Assembly (NCBI RefSeq): GCF_002865645.1
Contig: NW_020194552.1
Span: 496,001 to 560,000 of the forward strand
Source of the DNA: Hyaloscypha bicolor E
Taxonomy: Eukaryota > Ascomycota > Leotiomycetes > Helotiales > Hyaloscyphaceae
Direction: 5' to 3'
DNA: 64,000 nucleotides
Made by a program: the position numbers and the translations under genes. How positions within the stretch are numbered: position 1 is the first letter of the stretch; every line of letters begins with the position of its first letter. Under the pieces are notes generated by a model. The model was not told where the DNA came from and ran no database searches. It saw only the letters and a list, made by a program, of their open reading frames with translations. Shown here piece after piece: positions 11,004-23,220 of the stretch.

Positions 11004-11806
11004 ATGGCCTCATACCAAATGAAGATCATCTTGAAGGTCCTCTTCCTTCACGTAAGTTTGCCATGCCCCTTTCGCCTTCGGTCGCAAGCTACCAACTGCA
11101 TCCAGCTTAGACACTACCCATTCTCTATCCATGGCATCGCCGTCCCCACCAACGCCGTCGAGCTCTTGACTTCGAAGCTGGTCTGTGACCCTATTGAAAC
11201 CCACCTTACGCTCGCCATGCACGGTCTGCTCACCTGCCTCAACACCGGCAAGCACCTAAGCATCTTCGACTTTCTGGTTGATTCCTACGTCGCTGTCGCC
11301 ATCCTCAACGATCGCAACTGGCAGGACGATAGACCCACCGCCACGAACGTCCATGTCATGTTGAAGCGCATTAGAGAGGAGGTGATCAAGCTGATCAAGG
11401 CTCTGGTCGACAGACACGCCGGTGTCTTGACAGGCAATATTATGGACGTCGATGGCACTTTCCCTGTAAGTACATTGTCCCTCGCCCTTCTGCAATATTT
11501 AGAATCGAGCGACTGACCCCCGCTAGGCGGCCACGAGAGCTGATTATAACAGCATGGATCCATTCGAGGTGTTGGGTATCAAGAACCACATCCAATACGC
11601 CGTAAGTGGTGCCTCTCGTTATTCGTCCTAGGACAATGTCCCAAAACTCCTGGAACCACCGGATTCGAGCAAAGCCTGACTCCCTCGTTACCCAGGTTAT
11701 CTCCGAATGGAAGGATAAATTCTTGGCTGAGGTTAAGGAGCATTTCGAGGCGGAGGGCCTAGAGGAGTGCTATGAGGCACTGTACCCTGAGAGCGAAAGG
11801 CAATGA
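11004..11806 (+). CDS. Small conserved-looking protein, function unknown
   Basis: Four exons close in phase: 11004-11051, 11106-11465, 11527-11601 and 11696-11806, for 197 residues. The first intron (54 nt) is in frame, so its removal rests on its good GTAAGT and CAG ends; the other two shift or break the frame if kept. The protein is soluble, helical and Leu/Val-rich in the middle (LTLAMHGLLTCLNTGKHL, EEVIKLIKALVDRHAG) and acidic at the end (EHFEAEGLEECYEALYPESE). No domain is recognised. A secreted leader is possible in the first 16 residues (KIILKVLFLH) but is weak. Confidence 0.65.
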
Positions 11807-12670
11807 GAGGTCTTCTATGGATGGAATTGAGATACATATGCTTGGAGGTTCTGTGAACAAAGGATATGATACTGCCTGCTGGTTGGGTCAAAACGCCACA
11901 GTAGCTTTCTGTGTATCAGAAATGGCACTAGCCGGTCAATGAACAAAGCCAGCTTCTCAAGGATAAGTCTTCCATGACGGCCTCTCCATGGCCATATTTC
12001 CGTGGCACCTTCCCCATAGTTCCTTCGCCGTAGTCATGAAAGATCCACTGTTCCTTGACAAGTCTCCCATGACAACTCTCCTCCACGGAAAGACAATTGT
12101 GCAATTCCCCTTACAGCACTGAAACAAACGTCCGAAAACAAAGAAAGTCAAGCAATGCGGTTCAGTCCACAAGAGCACTTGTGCTTGCAGATCTCTCCTC
12201 TCCTCCCATGTGCCCAATGCACCCGGTGTGTTTCCAGACTTGATTTGCGTCACAGGCTTCATGGACAGTCGTTTAAGCGGAGTCAGTATTCAGACGGTTG
12301 AGCGACAGATGATCAAGCAATATGTCAAGCAATTGGAACGTTTATTGTACAAAGAAGAAGCTACAAGTACAGAGGTGGTCGAAATAAACGATCGTCACCT
12401 AGCGTCTTTTAAAAGCGGCGAAGCGCGTGCAAAGGCGGGGTCGGCCGCACGAAGTGGGCTGATGATGAGACGACCTCATGCTTTCATCCCTCCTGGTCCA
12501 TCCAGATCACATCCTGTTCCTGCATGTCCCGATTGTGCATTACTGACATGACATCTCATGGGCTGATGTAGCGCTTCCTCGGTAAGGATATTTCTGTCCC
12601 ATGTTTCCATCTCGTCTTTCTCTCTTTCTTGCTTCTCTTCTATCGTCATCGACGTCGAGCAACAGCATCA
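11807..12670. other. Intergenic, imperfect direct repeat, no gene
   Basis: No supported frame lies here. A direct repeat with the core AAGTCT(T/C)CCATGAC is seen near 11966 and again near 12060. The right end holds a CT-rich stretch (about 12600-12645) just before the dehydrogenase start, typical of fungal 5' leaders. Confidence 0.4.
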
Positions 12671-14153
12671 ATGGCAGCAACAATGCGCATCTCCTCTCAA
12701 GTTTGGCCAATCTGGCTCCCAAGAGCAGTAGCTCGGGCTGAGCACCGAATCCTGAACACAAGCCTCTTCTCCGCATTTTCAAAGCAATCCATTCCACCGG
12801 TCCTCTTCTCAGCAACCTTTCGGACTCTCCTCTCGCAAACGCAACCAGCGGAATCAAATACCACGAGCTGGCCATTCAGACCTCCCTCAAAGCTCTACCA
12901 TTTGAGCTCTCGGCAACAAATCCGAGCATTCTCAACCCCTCCTACAAGTCCACCACCAATCCAGCCTTCCCACGAAGAATCTACACTCCCAATGTGGACA
13001 CCACCAACAGACGCCCACTCAAAACCGGTAACAATAATCGGAGCAGGCGTGCTGGGACGAAGACTGGCAACCCTCTGGTCCAGCACCGGCAGACCAGTAA
13101 ACCTCTACGACCCTTCTCTCCCAGCCCTCGAATCCGCGACAGCCTACATCGCAGACGCACTATCCACATATTGTTCAGAGCAAGGGACACACCCCGGCCA
13201 CGTACACTTCACTACCTCTCTCCACGACCCCTATATCGTAAATTCCTGGATGGTAATTGAAGCCGTACGTGCATTCCTTCTCTCCCCTACTCTCAATTTT
13301 CCATGATTTTGCTCTTCAGGCAATACCAACTCCCCGTCCAGGCCCCTGAAGACCTCGACCTCAAGATCTCGATCCTCGGACGGCTAGACCGCATGCTCCC
13401 CAAATCCACAATAATAGCCACGAACTCCGCCTCCTTCCGCTCAGGGGAGCTGGTATCTGAAGTCCGCAACCGTTCTCGCGTCCTCAACACCCTGTATTAC
13501 ATCCCGCCCAGAAACCGATGTGTAGAGATGATGAGCTGTGGCTACACATCCCCGGAACTCATCGCCTTCCTCCGTGCTCAGATGGAAGAGATGGGCATGC
13601 TACCTATGGTGGTAGGCAATGAGAGTACCGGCCTGATATTCCCCCGTATCTTCGGCGCGCTGAAGCGCGAGACTTTGAAAGTGGGTCTATGCCTGTCCTC
13701 AACCATCCCCCCTTCCCTCTCCCCCTTCAAATACCCCCTTTCCCCAACTCACCTCCAAACTGATCCCTGCTGACATCTACTGTTCATGTATTATCCTCAG
13801 GCGCCGCAACACCCACCGAAATCGACACGCTCTTCACCGACTTCTTCGGTGCCCAGAAGGGGCCCTGCGCGATGATGGACGCGGTTGGCCTCGACACAGT
13901 CGCCAAGACCGAGCGCCATTTCTTGGCTGAGGAGAGGGGAGAGGAGGGAGAGGTGTTGGGGCTGGAACTCGAGGGCAGGGTGCCTGGGTACCTTGCTTGG
14001 CTTGAGGCGGAGTTTGTTGAGAGGGGACGGGTGGGAGAGAAGAGTGGGGAGGGACTTTTGGTGGGGAAGGGAGGAGAGGAAAAGGGGGAAGGGAAACATA
14101 AGCCGGGCGAAGAGGTGTGGCAGGAGCATGCTGTCGATTTGTCTTGTTTGTGA
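12671..14153 (+). CDS. 3-hydroxyacyl-CoA dehydrogenase family protein
   Basis: Exons are 12671-13264, 13342-13684 and 13801-14153. The start at 12671 gives an N-terminal basic, Ser/Arg-rich leader of about 100 residues that looks like a mitochondrial presequence plus linker. The NAD-binding Rossmann motif is KPVTIIGAGVLGRRLATLW, followed by an Asp at the end of strand two (VNLYD). VIEA then joins PEDLDLKI across intron 1, a family signature, and IATNSASF follows. The C-terminal 3HCDH domain shows AATPTEID and MMDAVGLDTVA. The enzyme would oxidise 3-hydroxyacyl-CoA in beta-oxidation or a related hydroxy-acid. Intron 2 needs the weak donor GTCTAT (13685) to keep phase; the more consensus-like GTGGGT four bases earlier breaks it, so this junction is uncertain. 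Confidence 0.8.
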
Positions 14154-14339
14154 GGGGTGACTTGCGGCCTGGGTACGGCGTCAGGTGTTGGGAACGGAGC
14201 GAGCATAAATGGTCGGAAAATACCGTGTAAATGGGCATGGAATAATGACGGCAGACACAAAGTCTTCGAAATATGATTCTCTAAAAGTAATTGCCTGTCC
14301 TGCACTGCAGTCATCTCACAATAAGGGCATCCATCACCA

Positions 14340-15544
14340 TCATCTTTTGAAAACATAAAGCTCCGACCCAATGAACGCCACATAGCCCCCCAACAATAAC
14401 GGACCCATCCACCGCCGGCCACCCATAAACACAATAATGGCCAATACCAGGGAACAGGTCCACGCAGTCCATACCTCGAAGCCTAACAACTCATCGCCCA
14501 GCTCTCTGCTATATTCTCCCTCGCCCTGCGAGATAAAGAGCACACCCAAGCAGAGAGTGAGGAGGAAGATGTTTGATCCAGCTGTGGTAGCAACCAACAT
14601 GCCGCTATGCCCCTTCACGCCTTCGAGTGTCGAGTGAAGCTTCTCTGGGAGCGTGGTAGCGAAAGCGAGGATCGTCATGCCAACAAGAGTGCCGTTCAGG
14701 TGGAAATCAACCGCGAGGGCGCTGGCACTGTGTGAGAGAACGTAGCCGGATAGAGAGAGAGCCATGAGTCCAACCACAAACATCGTTAGGTGGTAAACGA
14801 GGCGGTACTGTGTTGGCCCTCGGGTGTTCTCTCTTATGTCGTTTATGAGGGTTGATCTCCGCTGGTACAAGGGGCGTGGGGAAATCGGGGAAATCGGAGA
14901 CATCAAGGGTGACACTTCAGATGGAGGGACTTGCAGCGTTGCACTGTAGATCGAGATATTCAGTCTTGGACGTTCAGCCTCGTTTGGTGTCTCTTCGTCT
15001 TCGCCATCTTGCGGAGCAGTCAGAAATCCCTCGTAGACTGCTGAGCCCATGGAGAACAGATATATCGCGAAAAAGACCAGGAAGAAGATCCCGCCGGTGA
15101 AATCCAGACGCCCGCCATATGCTAGCAGCGTGAAGACAGTTGTGACCAAGAACAATGCCCCAGCATATATCTTCGAGCTGCGATCGAAGACGATGACGTG
15201 CTCGGGGAAGAGGAGGAGTCCGAGGGCGAAAGCGCCTAGGATGTTAGAGATGGAGGACCCGACTACATTGCCCAGGCCAATGGAGGAGTGATTCTGCAGG
15301 ATCGATGCCACGACGACAGCGAGCTGGACAAGTTAGCAAGGTTTGTTTATTGGGAGAGGGTGCCAGGTACCTCTTCCCATTCTGATCCTGCTATGAGCAG
15401 AGCCACCAGCGTCTCTGAAACGCCAGCGCGTTGTGCGATGATTTCACCGTGGTCGATGAAGAGGTCTGCGCCATTTTGGAAAACGAAGAGGCCTGAGATT
15501 AAGCAGCAGCTATTGTAGCCGATGCTCTCCCAGTTCCACTCCAT
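14340..15544 (-). CDS. CaCA-superfamily cation (Na+/Ca2+-type) exchanger
   Basis: Two exons (15544-15371 and 15323-14340) close in phase for 385 residues. The first alpha repeat contains QNGADLF, LVALLIAGSEWEELAV and LGNVVGSSISNILGAFALGL; the second contains LVGMTILAFATTLPEK and LVATTAGSNIFLLTLCLG. About ten hydrophobic spans are visible, split by a central cytosolic loop rich in Ser/Pro (SPLMSPISPISP). The acidic residue in each alpha repeat (SEWEE and TLPEK) is where the family binds the cation. The layout resembles YrbG-like exchangers and is shorter than vacuolar VCX-type proteins. The likely job is calcium or sodium transport in an internal membrane; the ion is not determined. It is convergent with the dehydrogenase at 12671. 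Confidence 0.8.
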
Positions 15545-15780
15545 TGCGGTATGCAGGGTTGCTCATGATCGTGGATTCATCCCGACATCAAGGAGGGGTT
15601 TGGTTGTTGGGAGTCAGAGCGAAAGCTCCGGGAAGTGGCTGGTTCTGCCATTGTGGAATCTTGAGGAAGGGTCGAGGGGAGTAGGGAGTTCTTGCTTCTC
15701 TTGGGTTCTGCTTCGTCGACTGCTGATGTTCTGGTCGTTGTTGGTAACTCGAGGTTGTCGACCGCTCTTGCCTGAAGTCT

Positions 15781-16680
15781 CAAGCCACAGCGGATCCTTG
15801 TCAGCGATGTCATCTCAATTCTTTTGAGACAACCCCACAGCTTTCTTTTTCTTGCCGTCATCAGGTATCAAGGGCAGACATCGCCGGCGCTATTGTCGAC
15901 AAGATCGTTCCAGCTATGTAGCGGACGTCTGTTGTTGATTGAGTCGATTAAGCCCTAGAACTTTACAATCCCCAGAACAGTCAACTGGAATAGGGGAAAT
16001 AATTTCCGCATCCAAGCCTAGGCCTAACACAACATAGTTCCGGATCAAGAAGGCCAAGATACCAGAAGAACCGAGAAGCAGAATAATGAAGGGATCCAAG
16101 CCCTCTTCGGATGTCGCCCAGCCATGTGCTATATCAAACGGCCCACGAGAATGCCGACGAGGCTGCTCACGAACGTGCAACTATCTGGACGGAGAGCCGG
16201 GACTGCGAAGAAGATTTCTTGAGACAGGATGTTGAAGGTCAAGGTAAAGCAAAAGAACAGCGGGGTGATCGTTCTTCATTGAAGGCTGGATGCGCGTGGA
16301 GGAGACATTGACTTTTCGCCGAGTTGACGTCTGCTGATGGGGGAAAGATGGATCTGCGAATCGAAGGCTTGACACGGGTATCTGGTGAGGGCGGGGAGAT
16401 GCCGTTGGCTCAAAACAACGGCCAGTTCCAGCAGCAGCATCTTGTACTGTAGGTGATCCTCCATTGAGGTAGCCAGTTGTTGGTTCTGTTGGTTCTGGAC
16501 AATTCGTTCCTGGCTCTCCTGCCGTGTAACATTGCACGCATCCGCCCTGGACGTTGTGCCGCTTCCCATCCCTGCAGTCGATGTCATCTTTTGATTTCTT
16601 TTTCTTAGTGACCACACATATTAAGGCCACGCCTCACCAGCGTCATTGTCGGCAAGGTCGACGAGGGGCTTGCCAATGGG
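15781..16680 (-). repeat. Pair of degenerate duplicated segments, possibly gene ends
   Basis: Two stretches about 740 bases apart (near 15780-15920 and 16540-16680) look alike. On the minus strand both read a short tail with LVD, DN.AG and a final Pro followed by a stop, then a block with AAGAAAAAGAAA and GATGACATCG. Open minus-strand frames (16181-16630, containing a Cys-rich stretch, and 16621-16806) may be remnants of small genes, but no splice model or family supports them. The rest of 15545-16978 shows nothing I can name. Confidence 0.3.
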
Positions 16681-16978
16681 ATGGCATTTGCACGCAGCTG
16701 AAGTCTGGCGAGCGAATCGTGTCATGCATATCACCTGATATCTCATGTCATTGATCTCCGCAGGGCGTGAACGTCCAAAAGGGTTCAACAGCATATCTCC
16801 CTCCAAATGCTTGCGAGTCCTTCTCTCGCAACCTCACCTTCGTACTCATATCGTCAAATCGCAGATCAACAGCAATACAGCCTTTATTTCAGAGGAGCAG
16901 AAGGTGCGAAGTACTTGATCATCACACTCGCTCCGAACCTAATCTCACGGCAGCGATTTCTGGGTCTCAATCAACATA

Positions 16979-17577
16979 ATGGCCGCAACGTCGATGGAAA
17001 TTACTCCCCAAAGGGTCACGGGCGGTTGTCTATGTGGTGGAGTGCGATATGAAATAAACTTCTCACCTGAGCACGATTGGATGCATGGGGTGAGTTCTTG
17101 CTTCGAGAACCCCTCAATGTCATTCTGAACAGCAAGGACTGACCGCACCTCTAGCCTCACACATGCCAATGCACCCAATGCCGAAAGAATTGCGGTAGTC
17201 TCGTATATAACTTCCACACTGTGACGGCTTCGGAAATCACGTGGACCTCGCAAGCAACATATGCAGAATACAACTCTTCTCCAGGATGCTATCGAGCTTT
17301 CTGTCAGAAATGCGGTTCTCCTCTTGCCTGGACAAATCACGGGGTGAACACTGATATCGAACTCGCTGTTGGCACCGTTGACGAGCAGTTCCTGCTAGGC
17401 GAACGGGATGCCGAGGGCAAGTCTCTTGGAGCACATGGCATCGCGCTGGCAAATCCAGAAGCAGACCATTTCTATGTCAGGAATGAGATCGCTGGAGTCA
17501 CGGATAAAGTTGCTTCGTCAGGGACGAGATTTTGGAAGGGAAGCAAGGAGGGCCCGATGGCAAAATCTGCGGGCTGA
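16979..17577 (+). CDS. GFA/CENP-V family zinc protein
   Basis: Exons 16979-17089 and 17155-17577 join in phase for 177 residues. The family zinc ligands are all visible: GGCLCGGVRY near the start, CQCTQCRKNCG at the beginning of exon 2, and FCQKCGSPLAW about 40 residues later. Members bind zinc in a Mss4-like beta fold; the founding bacterial enzyme condenses glutathione with formaldehyde, but most fungal members have no proven substrate. The length is usual. ATG 16979 is favoured because it places the first Cys cluster about 17 residues in, as in the family. The upstream region has no other ATG in frame. Confidence 0.85.
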
Positions 17578-18370
17578 GGACTGGCTCGTCGATCAACGCA
17601 CTTCGGTTGCGAGCTGTGGCTGTATTACAAATTCGGGGACAAGTTTCTCATCTGCCGCTATTCGAGACATAAGCACGCCTTCGACAGTTGTTGTCGTTTT
17701 GGAATTATTCTTGTTTTACATGGAGTTTGGAACCTGCAAGTCGAGACCCTCGAAGTTCGCGATGGAAATGCTGTCATGTAACCTTTTATTGTATTCTGAT
17801 ATAACTAACCTGTTCCATCTTTTCACAAATTGAAGAACTTATATTCGGGATCTTTCGCTTCTTTATTGTTATGACTATGCAAAGTGAGTGAACGCTATTG
17901 GGTTGTTGGCTTGCTTCACTTCTCGAGGTTATCAACGCCATCGGGCCGGTAGTTGTATTTGCTCCTCACATATCGACGTTTCCTCAGCCGACCCCGCTCT
18001 TTAAGTCTTTGGACTTTCATAAAGTCGTATGAAACGGCCAAGGCATCCGAAGGCTGTCCCTAGCTGCCCGGCGTTTCTCCTCCTGATCTCAAGCTTTGGC
18101 TCTGGGCCTCGAGTGCCGGTCATTTGGTCGGATTGCCGGAAACAGCTGTTCAACTTTGTCCTATCCCAACCCGTTAACCAATGGTGCATTATATATTCTG
18201 ATACCGCTCAGATTCTTCGGTGCAATGCTTCATTATAACTTACAAGCAAACCCACTAGCGAAAAGCCTCACTCTCCTCTCAAAACTTAGCTGTAAAAAAA
18301 AATCAAATTTGACAAAGTTCTAAAGTAAACGTAAGTTACACAATTTGTGTATTTGAAAGGGGAGAGAGGA
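17578..18370. other. Intergenic, no supported gene
   Basis: This is 3' flank of the GFA gene and AT-richer DNA with stop-rich frames. Short open frames lack domains. Confidence 0.4.
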
Positions 18371-18750
18371 GTAACGTACGGCTGGGTTTAGACACTGAAA
18401 AGTTTGTTATTTTGCAATATACGACCCGAACTGCGTACACATCAGACGAAACAAAAACAATTCAAAAAAAGGAAGATACCCTCTATTTCTGGGCGGGCTC
18501 AAGTCGACTAAACGAAATGTTAGTTATGTTAAATTCAACAAGTGAGAGCGGCTTACAGTCGTGTTTTTAGACAGTAAAAGTTCGTTATTTTGTGATATAG
18601 GACTCGAAATGCAGGCGGAAATGTCGAAGAGCTTCGATTACGGGGAGGTTCATATTTGATTGTCCTGTGAAGACTGGTACAATGGAATTTGGTGATCGGG
18701 AGAAATGTCCATATCAGATTGAACTGTAAAGACTGGTACAATGAAGTTCA
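18371..18750 (+). repeat. Imperfect direct repeats in an AT-richer gap
   Basis: A block of about 65 bp at 18371-18435 recurs at 18548-18612 (shared text GTTTTTAGACA/GTTTAGACA, AAAGTTTGTTATTTTG or AAAGTTCGTTATTTTG, then GACCCGAA or GACTCGAA). A second repeat pair, AGACTGGTACAATG with flanks, lies at 18661-18690 and 18721-18750. Differences between copies are mostly transitions, as expected after RIP or age. Confidence 0.5.
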
Positions 18751-19098
18751 GTACAAGACCAGGAATGAGGAAAAACAAGATTTGGGAGACAAATAGGACC
18801 GAGTCGCTCGACCTAAATATGAGCATAAAGCACCAATTTCACCACACATTCACTGAAGGGAAGGAGGACCTTCAATTCTGAGCAACACAATTTTACTTTA
18901 CTAGTTTTACACCGAATTGTTTTCATGTCAGAGCTGCGCCCCGACCAGAAGCCGAATGGGAAATGCAAAAAAACGAATCTGAAACTTTACTTCCTTCATG
19001 AACCGAAGAAGCTAATGCAGACTCCCCCACTTCACCCTCTCAACGCCAGAATAATCAAAACAAGCCACCCTCGAAATCGTACACCACTACACCACCAC

Positions 19099-20562
19099 TC
19101 AAGCACCATTAACAACAATGCCGTTCTCTTCCGTCTTCTCTCCATTCTCATCATAGACCACATGACTAAATGCCTCAAAATCGCCGCTATCGACTAACCA
19201 CTCCAAATCCTCTTCGTCTGGGCCGAGCTTCGCCATCAGGCCGTTGCCCGCTTTCGGGTATGGCGGGCTAGCAGGCGTGCTCTCGCGGCTCTCTTCTCCG
19301 CCTTGGGCGGCTAGTGTTGGCGGTGCGGAAGAGGCATGGGTGAATGAGGGCTGGGAGAAGGATGATGATGCAGGAGGTGTTTGGCCGGGTTGGATCTTGC
19401 GGATGAAGTTTATTGGTGCATTTGGGTTGGCTTCGGCGCGGGAGAATAGACCAGCAGTAGAAGTTGCGGAGGGGGGAAAGGGTTGTTGTGGGTAGACGTT
19501 TGTGCGGTTTGGAGCAGTAGCCGAGGAGGGACGTGTTGGGGCATTGCTGGTGGTGGCGGGGAAGATGGGAAGACTAGGGTGAAGGACTGTGGCTTGCAAG
19601 AGGAGAGAGACTAATTGCTGGTGAGAAAGGGAGTTCAGGTATGCTCTTTTCTATCCACTGTCAGAATGCTCAAGGATGCCAATAAAGATGGGGATGTGTA
19701 CCTCGTCAGCGCTCTTGCCTTGCCAGCTGACTGCTTTGGCCGACTCAGGTGTCTTGGACTTGACGCTCTTCTTTCGGCTGCAGTCTGCGCAGAACCATTG
19801 GGAGAGCTCGTCTTTGACAGCTTCTTCCGAGACGACTGGGTCGTGACACATTTGGTGCCAGCCTAGGTTGCAGCCATCGCAGAATACGATCATGTTACTT
19901 TGGGGACTGTGGCCTCGGCCGCATCGCTTGCACAGGGCTTGTTCCTGAGTTCTCTTTGAAGGGGCTCTTCTCTTTGACGAATTCTCGTAAGCTGCGGGGA
20001 CAAACTGTGCGGGCTTGTTGACTTGTCGTCCGGACTGTGTGATCTTCGGCAATTCAGTAGCTTCCTCAGAAATATCCGAATCAGAGTCTCCGCCAAGCTT
20101 GGACATGTTTTCGTCTGATTCCTCCGTGCTTTCACTCTCATCCTTAACTCGCTTTCTCTTTGTTCCGGCTTTGGCTTTTGGCTTTCCAACTCCTTTGCCC
20201 TTTCCTCCACTTGCAGATCCAGCAGCACTACCGGACGGGGTCGCAGATGCTCTTTGTGCGGCTTTGCTACCAGATCCACCTCTGCCTCGCCCCGTATTTA
20301 TAGGCGTAGTTGGCATCTCCATGTTTAATGTAGTCTTCATGCCCATCAACACACTGCGCCTCATGTCCTCATATCCTGGTGGTGTGCCCGTGATGCCAAT
20401 CGAAGACAGAGACGACGAGCCGCTCACGCCAGAGTTGATGCGCTTAAGGATCATCTCGGTGGCAGCAGAGAACTGCGGAACGTATTTGGGAGGAGATTCG
20501 GACATTGGAGTGTCGCTGCTGCCGCTCGCAGCGGGGGGATTAGAAGGTCCATCAGACGCCAT
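19099..20562 (-). CDS. PHD-finger protein, putative chromatin reader
   Basis: Exons 20562-19702 and 19650-19099 join in phase for 470 residues. Start MASDGPSNPP is preferred; an in-frame ATG at 20634 would add 24 residues. The first half is low-complexity, basic and acidic by turns (GKGKGVGKPKAKAGTKRKR, then DESESTEESDEN), with nuclear localisation-type clusters. A C4HC3 PHD finger follows: CKRC, then CDGCNLGWHQMC and CADC. After the intron comes KRAYLNSLSHQQLVSLLLQA, a short amphipathic helix, and a disordered Pro/Ser tail ending in an acidic patch (GPDEEDLEWLVDSGDFEAF). PHD fingers read histone H3 tails, so a chromatin-complex role in the nucleus is likely; the complex is not identified. 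The gene shares orientation with the three genes to its right. Confidence 0.8.
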
Positions 20563-21344
20563 TGTGTTGGTATCGGGATCGGGGTCGGGATCGCTTTGGA
20601 GATCTGGCAGTTGTTTGCGCCGGAGCTCGCACAAGCTTCACCGGACACTAACAGCGATCAATATCACCTCAGTGATGTAGAGCTTGTGTCGAAGTTGCAG
20701 CCTCAGCTACACCGAAGTCAATTGGATTGTTCCTTCTGTCGGAAGAGCTGCAAGAGACTCGTACCTCAGAAACAAATGTTGCGGGCGTTACCGAGTATCA
20801 ATCGCATGCCATTGACACCAGGGAAGTCGTCTTTGGTATCGCGGACGGACTGGTGACCAAGATCTCGATGGATGGAGGTCCTGGAGATGTGTTTGTCTGA
20901 GAAGCACAGAAAGAAGTCATATGCGACGGCAAAAATGAAGCGATCCCGGCACGTGATACCAACATCATGTGACCAGACTAATTTCCAATTTCTAAAGGCT
21001 TCCTTCCTTTTGAACTTGCTTTGCAAACGCGAACCCACACGCACACCTCTCTGACTTGTATTTGGATGCATAATGATATGTATTTCTCGCTGCATACATA
21101 AAAATCTCGGTTCAGCCACTGCCACCCATTTTCCCGAGCGCTTATTGATTCCCCAAGCTCAGTCACGGATCGCAGTCCATGTCAAAGAATTCCTCGCCGT
21201 AACTCCAAAATCCATACGAAAAATTCCACTCAACGCCTTTCGATTTATGATATATGGTATCATATGCTGCTTCCTCATCTTTCTGCAATTTAGTGCTCGG
21301 AAGTCAATAACCCCTCCACCTCGATCACACATGTTGTCCAACAA

Positions 21345-23220
21345 CTACACCCCTAGGCCCTCCACAAATAATTCTCGACTTTGCCTTGTACTTTCGAAGT
21401 CCCCACGAAACCATAGCTGTTTAGCAAGCTCCACAGGAGTTACTCTTTCCTCGGGGAGAAAGATCAACGCTTCTCGCAGCAGCATCTCCAGGCAATTCGC
21501 TTCGACGAGAGAGATTGTCGTCCCTGTAGGCTCGAGGAACTCTGCAATACTAAGGGTGACGGGAACGGCCATGCTCTCAGGTGCTGGGTCAGAAATTGGC
21601 CTTTCCGCAGGAGGGTCAACCCTCGTTGCTGGAATTGCAGGAACACCTGTCGAGATCCCTTCCGACGCGATGCTTTTCTCTCCACTTTTGGCATTCGAGG
21701 AACCTGAGGCAACCGCTGATCCGGAATTGTTCTTGTTTGATGACCCAGATGTTGATTTCTCATGGCTAGAGCTAGAGCTTGGAGGCTTGTTGATTTGTTC
21801 GATTACGTCGGCAGCTTCGCTCGTCGTGAGCTCCTCCACAAGTGCAACCAGTCGATTGGTACTTTCTCGATGTGCCTGAGATGCTGTCGGTACTTGCTCG
21901 CTTTCGGTTTCGATGACAGTCTCGTGCTTGAGATCGTGGTTCTTGTACAATGACGGATCAGAAGCGATATCTCCGTCGTGCATTCCAATCTGCATAATTT
22001 GATGATGCAGATTTCCTTGCACAGATTCTGCCATCTCCCCACCCACTTGAACTTCGATATCATACCACTAATAAAAAGGTCAGAAAGGCATGAGTGATTA
22101 GTTGAGATCAATTACGTTATGGCCGTCCTCCCATTCCACCCACCATTTCTCCGGAAGCCTTCCAAGCATCTGTACCATCGTCACAAGAACCTGGTCTCGA
22201 GTTGGAACCCCTCTGAACCTGAACAGGGATGCACCTGTCCGGATTTCAAAGATCGTACACCCCAAGGCCCAAGTGTCCGAATTTACGCTCCTAGGACTAC
22301 CAAAATTGAACTCGGGAGCGCAGTAAGCTATCGGGGTTCCGATGTCCACTGAGGAGTGTTCTTGGAGAAACGCAATGCCAAAGTCGATGATCATGATCTG
22401 ATCGGAGATCCATTGAGGGTCCACCAGCTTCTAAAGAAGGAGGGCAGTCAGTTGGTGCCTGATTTTGCCGAGTGAAGTTGGACTTTCGACTTGGAATCAA
22501 TTGACTTACCATATCGATCGCACTGATCGTATATCTAGGGCCAGATAGACTGTCTACTCCTTCTACCGCCCGGTGCAGATCTTGGGTCCGAGGCTTGCCC
22601 AATCTCTCGTGGATTTGCTCGACCGTCCATTCATCGATGTTGGCAAGTTGGAGGAGGATGTTCGCGGCTGTGAAATCTGATTCCAGCACGTTAATATCCG
22701 CAATGTTCACTCAGAGAACACAACACGTACCTCCGTGAACCGTCCCTGTTGAATGGATATAAGCTAATCCTTCTGTAGCTTGCAGCGCAACTTTCCTCGC
22801 TACCCCACTCCTAAGCCGTCGACTCCCACTCGTCAACCCAGGACATTCATTGAATTGCTTGATACTCGGGCCCCCTACCTCACTCACAACACAAAGGTGG
22901 TGGCCATTCGGTCCATCAATCCAAAAATGATCCAGCATACTCATCACAAAAGCTTTGCCCACGCTCTCCTTACTGCTTCTCAATCTCCTCAAGATTTCAA
23001 CTTCAGGACAATCACGTGAAAGCCTGGCAGCCAGGATCTTCAGCGCAACATATCTCTGACGAATCTCATCTCTCGCAAGCCAAACGGTGGCAAACCCTCC
23101 ATGTCCAAGCTTGTGAATGACGGTGTATCGCTCTTTCTTGAAAGTATCGTTCAAATGCACGGGATGGAATCCACCAGTTCGGTAATTCAACGTTTCGATG
23201 CGGGGGGCCCGGACTGACAT
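21345..23220 (-). CDS. SRPK-like serine/threonine protein kinase
   Basis: Four exons can be traced on the minus strand. The N-lobe shows KLGHGGFATVWLARD (glycine loop) and YVALKIL (ATP-binding Lys). The catalytic loop reads VHGDFTAANILL once the intron near 22725-22675 is removed, so the HRD motif is HGD with Asp and Asn kept. IIDFGIAF is the DFG motif and FGSPRSVNSDTWALGCTIFEI the APE/F-helix area. The last exon starts with WYDIEVQ at about 22073 and runs into a Ser/Glu-rich insert (PPSSSSSHEKSTSGSSNKNN) before a final ALIFLPEERVTPVELAKQLW block. Such SRPK-like kinases are expanded in Pezizomycotina. The start is unsure: the frame is open to an ATG at 23631 with a basic leader; I chose 23220, nearer the usual N-terminus. 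Confidence 0.75.

Noticed and set aside
13784..14434. Long minus-strand Pro/Ser frame opposite the dehydrogenase
   Set aside because: It is a shadow of the Glu/Gly-rich C-terminal exon and has no domain.
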